DNA of 26,960 nucleotides from CBDVBZ01 sp965372355 (GTDB taxonomy: Bacteria; Krumholzibacteriota; Krumholzibacteriia; WVZY01): contig CBDVBZ010000041.1 of assembly GCA_965372355.1 (NCBI GenBank), positions 1-26,960 on the forward strand, given 5' to 3'. Position numbers and translations under genes: made by a program. Of this stretch, positions 23,168 through 26,960 are shown piece after piece. Numbering within the stretch: position 1 is the first letter of the stretch; each line of letters begins with the position of its first letter. A model generated the notes under the pieces. That model saw only the letters and a list, made by a program, of their open reading frames with translations, was not told the origin of the DNA and did no database searches.

Positions 23168-23506
23168 TTATGTGACCTGCCCGTCGTCCTGCTCGTGCGT
23201 GTCGTCCAGTGGCCGCAGGCGCACGATCGTCGCGCCCCAACTGCTTGCGTCACCCGCCAGGGTAAAAGAGGCAACTTCCGGCAACCGCTCGAGGACGGCG
23301 TGGACCGTCTTACGCAGCACACCGGTGCCCTTCCCATGGATAATCCGGAGATCGAGGATTCCGCGCTCACGACATGCCCGGATGTACTCGGGCACCAGCG
23401 ATTTTACATCCCGCGGGTGAAACGTGTGCAGGTCGAGCGTGCCGTCGATGGGCAGTTCATGAGGCTCGTTGTCGTTCATAGGAATCTTACGGACGGATCG
23501 GGCCAT
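23168..23506 (-). CDS. Stand-alone Smr-domain protein
   Basis: The 112-residue protein consists mainly of a small MutS-related domain: the LDLH motif (24-27, LDLHTFHPRDVKSLV), the nuclease-loop IIHGKGTGVLR (55-65) and a final SSWGATIVRL. Smr domains nick DNA or cut RNA, including collided-ribosome mRNA. Whether this one is active is not known, but LDLH and HGKGTG are intact. The start at 23506 is 13 nt after the stop of the amidase gene. A second ATG at 23479 is possible, and neither has a strong Shine-Dalgarno. A longer reading to 23551 would overlap the amidase end. Confidence 0.85.
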   Translation of the reverse strand: MARSVRKIPMNDNEPHELPIDGTLDLHTFHPRDVKSLVPEYIRACRERGILDLRIIHGKGTGVLRKTVHAVLERLPEVASFTLAGDASSWGATIVRLRPLDDTHEQDDGQVT

Positions 23507-23519
23507 TTTGCGGTAGCGC

Positions 23520-24668
23520 TCACCGGTCCGCCTTGTATTGTGAGGCGCCAACGCACTCGAGACCTTCGGGATACGTGGCCACAGTCTCCCGAGTCTGAGA
23601 AGGAACCGTCTTCAGGAATGACGTGCCATCAAACGCTTTGTCGATGAGGCTGCGATTTAGCTCGTACGTGTATGGGACAAACTCACTCGTCACGTCGCCG
23701 GAAAGTGCGGAGTTGACGTCCAGCACACGGACCGGTGTGTCACAATTGAAATCAAGATCGGTCAGTGTAACCGACCGGCGTTTGCCAACGGCAAACGTCC
23801 GGAAATAAACCGTGGCGTCTCTCATGTCATAGACGATACTCCACTTCGTATACTCCCCCTGCGCAAGAGAGCCAAGAATATCGAACGCATAGTCGACACT
23901 GGACCGGTCACCTTTCTCGTCGAAAAGAGCGACCATCGCGGCGGCGTTTACAAAGCGCCCCAGTGATGTCTTGCTCGCGGAGACACGCCGGTCGCCGCCG
24001 AACCCCTCAAACCGGCGGCTGTACTCCAGCGAGGATGCATATGGGTGGTTTGTCAATACGGTCCACGGGAGTGTGTCCTTTGTGTGGTATACGAGCTTCC
24101 CGTTCAGAAACTCGATGCTTGCGCATCCTCCCTTTGCATCCGCGACGAGGTAGTGGATCCTCGCGGATCCTCCCTTCTCGATGCGGATCTTCGAGTCGCT
24201 TGCGATGACATCGTCGACGGTGGCCGAGTTGTCGAGCTGGTACTGAATCCACTGCATCTTTCCCACGCCGGGTCTCGAATCCGCCGATGGGTACTCCGAA
24301 TCATCGAGCCACATCAGCTCGACGACCAGTCCGGCCTCGTTCATGCCACCCGATGGGAGCTCGCGGCCGTACTGGTTAAACGTGACGCTCCCATACTTCG
24401 ATATCCAGGTAGCAGACGGCCCGTTCGTCATGGCAACCTTGGACACCCCTCGCTTGTTTATGACAAGGAGGCCAACGTCAACCGACCAGTCATAGTTCTT
24501 GCCAAAGACCGGTCTGTCACTATGCATATAGAACGTAGAGCACGCGCCGGAGGGACGAGGCAACAGCAGGACGAGCGCCACGACCGCCGTCGCCGCCGCT
24601 CTCCGCAGCCGCGGACCTGTCCTTGGTGTGGGATCCCGTGGCAACCGCTGCAAGGTTCCGTTTATCAT
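23520..24668 (-). CDS. Secreted choloylglycine hydrolase / penicillin V acylase-family amidase
   Basis: The 382-residue protein has an N-terminal hydrophobic export segment (about 22-41, AAATAVVALVLLL). It is followed directly by Cys43 (SGACSTFYM), the N-terminal nucleophile freed on cleavage in this Ntn-hydrolase family. Also visible are FGKNYDWSVDVG (Asp60 in the Asp21 position; Lys57 where many members have Arg18), GMNEAGL and a TNHP motif carrying the oxyanion Asn. The family hydrolyses linear amides such as bile salts, penicillin V and acyl-homoserine lactones. The substrate here is unknown, and quorum-signal degradation is one possibility. ATGA overlap with the IDH-like gene (24665-24668) means coupled translation. 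Confidence 0.88.
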   Translation of the reverse strand: MINGTLQRLPRDPTPRTGPRLRRAAATAVVALVLLLPRPSGACSTFYMHSDRPVFGKNYDWSVDVGLLVINKRGVSKVAMTNGPSATWISKYGSVTFNQYGRELPSGGMNEAGLVVELMWLDDSEYPSADSRPGVGKMQWIQYQLDNSATVDDVIASDSKIRIEKGGSARIHYLVADAKGGCASIEFLNGKLVYHTKDTLPWTVLTNHPYASSLEYSRRFEGFGGDRRVSASKTSLGRFVNAAAMVALFDEKGDRSSVDYAFDILGSLAQGEYTKWSIVYDMRDATVYFRTFAVGKRRSVTLTDLDFNCDTPVRVLDVNSALSGDVTSEFVPYTYELNRSLIDKAFDGTSFLKTVPSQTRETVATYPEGLECVGASQYKADR

Positions 24669-25699
24669 TTTGGTTTATTGCCGGTCCGCCGTTTGACTTC
24701 CTCGATGATGGCGTCTGTTGCGTCGTCCGTGGTCCCCGACCCACCCACATCGGGTGTAAGCAATTCCTTCTGGCCTTGTGCGACGGCGCAGACCGACTCG
24801 TATATGTGCAGACAGGCCGTGGTGTCGCCCAGGTGGCGACACATCAACGCAGCCGACAGAATCAAACCGATCGGGTTGGCGATGCCCTTGCCCGCCAGAC
24901 CCGGCGCGGTATCGTGGATTGCTTCGAAAACGGCACAGTCATCACCGTAACTCGCCCCCGGCGCCAGCGCCAGCCCGCCGGCCAGTCCCGTGGTCAAATC
25001 ACCGACGATGTCACCGTATAGATTCTCCAGCAGTAGCACGTCGAATTGGGAGGCGTTTTCGATGAGTTGCGCCGCGAAGGCTTCTACGAGCATGTCATCG
25101 AACTTAATTTTGTCCCCGAACACCCGCGCCTCTTTCCGCGCCCACGTGAGAAAGAGACCATCCGCCTTTTTCATTATGTTGGCCCGGTGAACGGCGGTGA
25201 TCCGCCGTCGCTGCCACTCGATGGCGTAGTTGAACGCGAAGCTGGCGATTCGCTGACTCGCCCGGTCGGTGATCACCCGGGTTGATGTGATCACACCCGG
25301 CGCGACTTCGTTTTCGAGACCGGCATGGAAAGACTCTGTGTTCTCGCGGATGACGACGAGGTCGAACGGGCCAAATCTTGTCTCGAGACCGGGTATGGCC
25401 TTGATCGGGCGGACATTTGCGAAGAGATAGAGCTCTTTGCGAAGGCGCACGTTGGTGGGAATGCGATCGCCACCGGTGGGTGTGGCTATAGGGCCCTTGA
25501 GGGCAACGCCCGCCCGGCGGATTTCTTCTATGACATGCAGAGGGAGGGCGTCACCGTGCCTCTCGAACGCGCTCTGCCCGACTTCCATGGGCAGCCACTG
25601 AACGAGATCGGTCGCGGCATCGACCACCCGGCGCCCCGACTCGACAACCTCGGGCCCAATACCATCTCCGGGCAGCAAGATGACTCTGCGTTTGCCCAT
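24665..25699 (-). CDS. Isocitrate/isopropylmalate dehydrogenase-family protein with substituted catalytic Tyr and Lys
   Basis: The 344-residue protein follows the NAD-isocitrate dehydrogenase pattern: LLPGDGIGPEV (8-18), NVRLRKELYLFANVRP (83-98), VIRENTESFHAGLE (116-129), IENASQFDVLLLENLYGDIVGDL (metal Asp230 and Asp234) and AVFEAIHDTAPGLAGKGIANP (within 256-276). The enzymes oxidise and decarboxylate 2R-hydroxyacids. Against E. coli ICDH, Tyr160 is His125, Lys230 is Arg172 (VHRANIMK) and Ser113 is Thr82. The first two form the proton-transfer pair that is nearly invariant in this superfamily. It may therefore have a changed reaction, low activity or none. The start at 25699 has GGGGAGG 3 nt upstream. 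It lies 43 bp after the DHOD-like gene. Confidence 0.85.
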   Translation of the reverse strand: MGKRRVILLPGDGIGPEVVESGRRVVDAATDLVQWLPMEVGQSAFERHGDALPLHVIEEIRRAGVALKGPIATPTGGDRIPTNVRLRKELYLFANVRPIKAIPGLETRFGPFDLVVIRENTESFHAGLENEVAPGVITSTRVITDRASQRIASFAFNYAIEWQRRRITAVHRANIMKKADGLFLTWARKEARVFGDKIKFDDMLVEAFAAQLIENASQFDVLLLENLYGDIVGDLTTGLAGGLALAPGASYGDDCAVFEAIHDTAPGLAGKGIANPIGLILSAALMCRHLGDTTACLHIYESVCAVAQGQKELLTPDVGGSGTTDDATDAIIEEVKRRTGNKPK

Positions 25700-25742
25700 T
25701 AGCCTCCCCGGCAAAGACGCTTGCAACACATACGGATAAGCT

Positions 25743-26756
25743 CTAGAGCATCCGGCCTGTAGGATCCTGCCGCCACGACAGCAAGACCTTCATATAGTTG
25801 GCTCGCTCGAACGCCGTCGGCTCGGCGACGTTCTTCTGGCTCATGCTGCCCTGCATCTGGGCGATGGACTCGTACTCTCGATCCTCCATCCACCGCTCGA
25901 GATCCGTGAGGATCTCACCGACGCGGCCAATGCCGTTCCGCAGGATCTCTGAAGCCACCATCGTGCAGCTCGCCCCGGCCATCATGCCTTTCAACACATC
26001 CTCATGTGTCCGAACACCGGTCGTGATCGCCAGGTCTACCGGCACTCGGCTGTAGAGAATCGCTACCCAGCGGAGCGGCAGCCGCATCTCGTGCTGGCTG
26101 CTGAGAACGAGATGCGGTTCAACTTCCAGTTTCTCGAGATCGAAATCCGGCTGGTAGAAACGGTTGAACAACACGAGTGCGTCGGCACCGGCCTTTGCCA
26201 GACGCTGAGCCATATTGGCCAGGTTGCTAAAGAACGGGCCGATCTTGACCGACACCGGGATCGATACGCTCTTCTTGACATCCTCGACGGTTTCCACATA
26301 CATGCGCTCGACGTCTGCGGCTACCATATCCGGGTTTGTCGGGATATAGTAGATATTCAGCTCGATCGCATCGGCGCCCGCCTCTTCGATCTTTCTTGCG
26401 TACTGTATCCACCCGCCACTCGACACGCCGTTCAAGCTCCCCATGATCGGGATATTGACCGCCTCTTTCGCCCGATGGACCCGATCCAGGTACTCGTCCG
26501 GCCCGACCTTGTGGTCCGAGATCTCCGGAAAATAGCTGAGCGCCTCGCCAAAACTCTGGCTGCCGTAGCTGAGATAATGATCCAGCTCGTGGCTCTCCAA
26601 AGTGAACTGCTCCTCGAAGAGCGAATACATCACGACGGCGGACGCACCGGCGTCTTCGAGGCGACGGATATTGTCGAGGCTCTCCGAAAGAGGCGTCGAT
26701 GATTGGACAAGCGGGTTTTTTAGTTTCAATCCCAGATAAGTCGTCGACAGATCCAT
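25743..26756 (-). CDS. Dihydroorotate dehydrogenase-like flavoprotein, PFOR-associated
   Basis: The 337-residue TIM-barrel protein begins MDLSTTYLGLKLKNPLVQSS, the N-terminus of the DHOD superfamily. It has FMN-site elements (IPIMGSLNG, SVKIGPF, ITTGVRTHEDV, GASCTMVASEIL). The catalytic loop of true DHODs, ELNxSCPN, reads ELNIYYIPTN (132-141), so there is no Cys or Ser base and dihydroorotate oxidation is unlikely. Such DHOD-like proteins are recurrently encoded next to pyruvate:ferredoxin oxidoreductase, as here. They may accept or pass electrons, but their role is not established. GAGGAG sits 4 nt before the ATG. The upstream PFOR stop is 1 nt away (TAGCATG). Confidence 0.88.
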   Translation of the reverse strand: MDLSTTYLGLKLKNPLVQSSTPLSESLDNIRRLEDAGASAVVMYSLFEEQFTLESHELDHYLSYGSQSFGEALSYFPEISDHKVGPDEYLDRVHRAKEAVNIPIMGSLNGVSSGGWIQYARKIEEAGADAIELNIYYIPTNPDMVAADVERMYVETVEDVKKSVSIPVSVKIGPFFSNLANMAQRLAKAGADALVLFNRFYQPDFDLEKLEVEPHLVLSSQHEMRLPLRWVAILYSRVPVDLAITTGVRTHEDVLKGMMAGASCTMVASEILRNGIGRVGEILTDLERWMEDREYESIAQMQGSMSQKNVAEPTAFERANYMKVLLSWRQDPTGRML

Positions 26757-26757
26757 G

Positions 26758-26960
26758 CTACTCCTCTTTCTCAACTTTCTTGGCCATCTTCTCGTATCGT
26801 GCCCACCGCTCCTCGATCAGTTCCTGCGAACGCTTGAGCATACGGGCGGCCGCCTCGGGATGCGTCCTCTGCAAAACACGGAAGCGGTTTTCGTTGTACC
26901 GGTAATCCTTGAGCGGTATCGAGGGACGCTTCGAGTCGAGCTGGAAGGGGTTTTCCCCCG
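26758..26960 (-). CDS. nifJ: Pyruvate:ferredoxin (flavodoxin) oxidoreductase, C-terminal end
   Basis: The last 67 residues of a protein that enters from the right edge. GENPFQLDSKRPSIPLKDY, then RYNENRFRVL and HPEAAARMLKRSQELIEERW, match the extreme C-terminus of homodimeric PFOR. The enzyme oxidises pyruvate and CoA to acetyl-CoA and CO2 with reduction of ferredoxin or flavodoxin, using TPP and [4Fe-4S] clusters (outside the window). It ends in an acidic/basic tail (KVEKEE). The next gene starts 1 nt after its stop, so the two are translationally coupled. Confidence 0.85.
   Translation of the reverse strand, partial: GENPFQLDSKRPSIPLKDYRYNENRFRVLQRTHPEAAARMLKRSQELIEERWARYEKMAKKVEKEE

Overview
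The window reads as an ordinary, gene-dense stretch of a Gram-negative bacterial chromosome. GC content is visibly high, roughly the high fifties by eye (not computed). Gram-negative character is inferred from a periplasmic-adaptor (RND/HlyD-type) protein, Sec signal peptides and a possible lipoprotein. A pyruvate:ferredoxin oxidoreductase C-terminus suggests anaerobic or facultative metabolism. The cytosolic TPR-histidine kinase, the propeller-M28-PDZ peptidase and the PFOR/DHOD-like pair would suit a poorly sampled lineage of the Eisenbacteria/Latescibacterota/Zixibacteria sort. That is only a guess, and no gene here fixes the taxon. All genes except one small GIY-YIG gene lie on the minus strand. 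I see no tRNA, rRNA, insertion sequence, prophage or CRISPR array.

Layout, following transcription from the right edge. (a) 26960-23168: the end of pyruvate:ferredoxin oxidoreductase, a DHOD-like flavoprotein, an isocitrate/isopropylmalate dehydrogenase-like protein with substituted catalytic residues, a secreted choloylglycine-hydrolase-family amidase and an Smr-domain protein. They are tightly spaced or overlapping. (b) 23063-20730: an SLC13-type anion transporter carrying four RCK_C modules. (c) 20518-14939: a CBS-pair protein, a TrpF-like barrel lacking the isomerase catalytic Cys, a TPP-dependent acetolactate-synthase-type enzyme, an aldehyde dehydrogenase, a TauE/SafE permease and a small cupin. 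(d) 14803-9971: dodecin plus NAD-malic enzyme, then TrkA and TrkH for K+ uptake. (e) 9706-9960 (+): a GIY-YIG protein, divergent from YajQ and a nitroreductase-fold protein with the iodotyrosine deiodinase substrate motif. (f) 8315-2003: a TPR-histidine kinase, an adenylate kinase with an apparent lipoprotein signal, a large secreted propeller/M28/PDZ peptidase and a NarL/FixJ response regulator with its own promoter. (g) 2002-1363: a 640-bp non-coding region with two long inverted repeats. (h) 1362-1: the ergothioneine enzyme EgtD and the start of an efflux adaptor gene with a strong promoter and two operator-like palindromes.

I did not find an obvious new defence, mobile or secretion system. 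The points most worth checking are enzymes whose scaffold is conserved but whose catalytic residues or location are not: the IDH-like protein (Tyr to His, Lys to Arg), the TrpF-like protein (Cys to Ala, Arg lost), the DHOD-like protein (no Cys/Ser base) and the adenylate kinase (apparent lipobox). The iodotyrosine-deiodinase homologue is the reverse case, because its specificity residues are fully kept. The CBS/TrpF-like/TPP enzyme/ALDH/TauE/cupin group could form one uncharacterised pathway.
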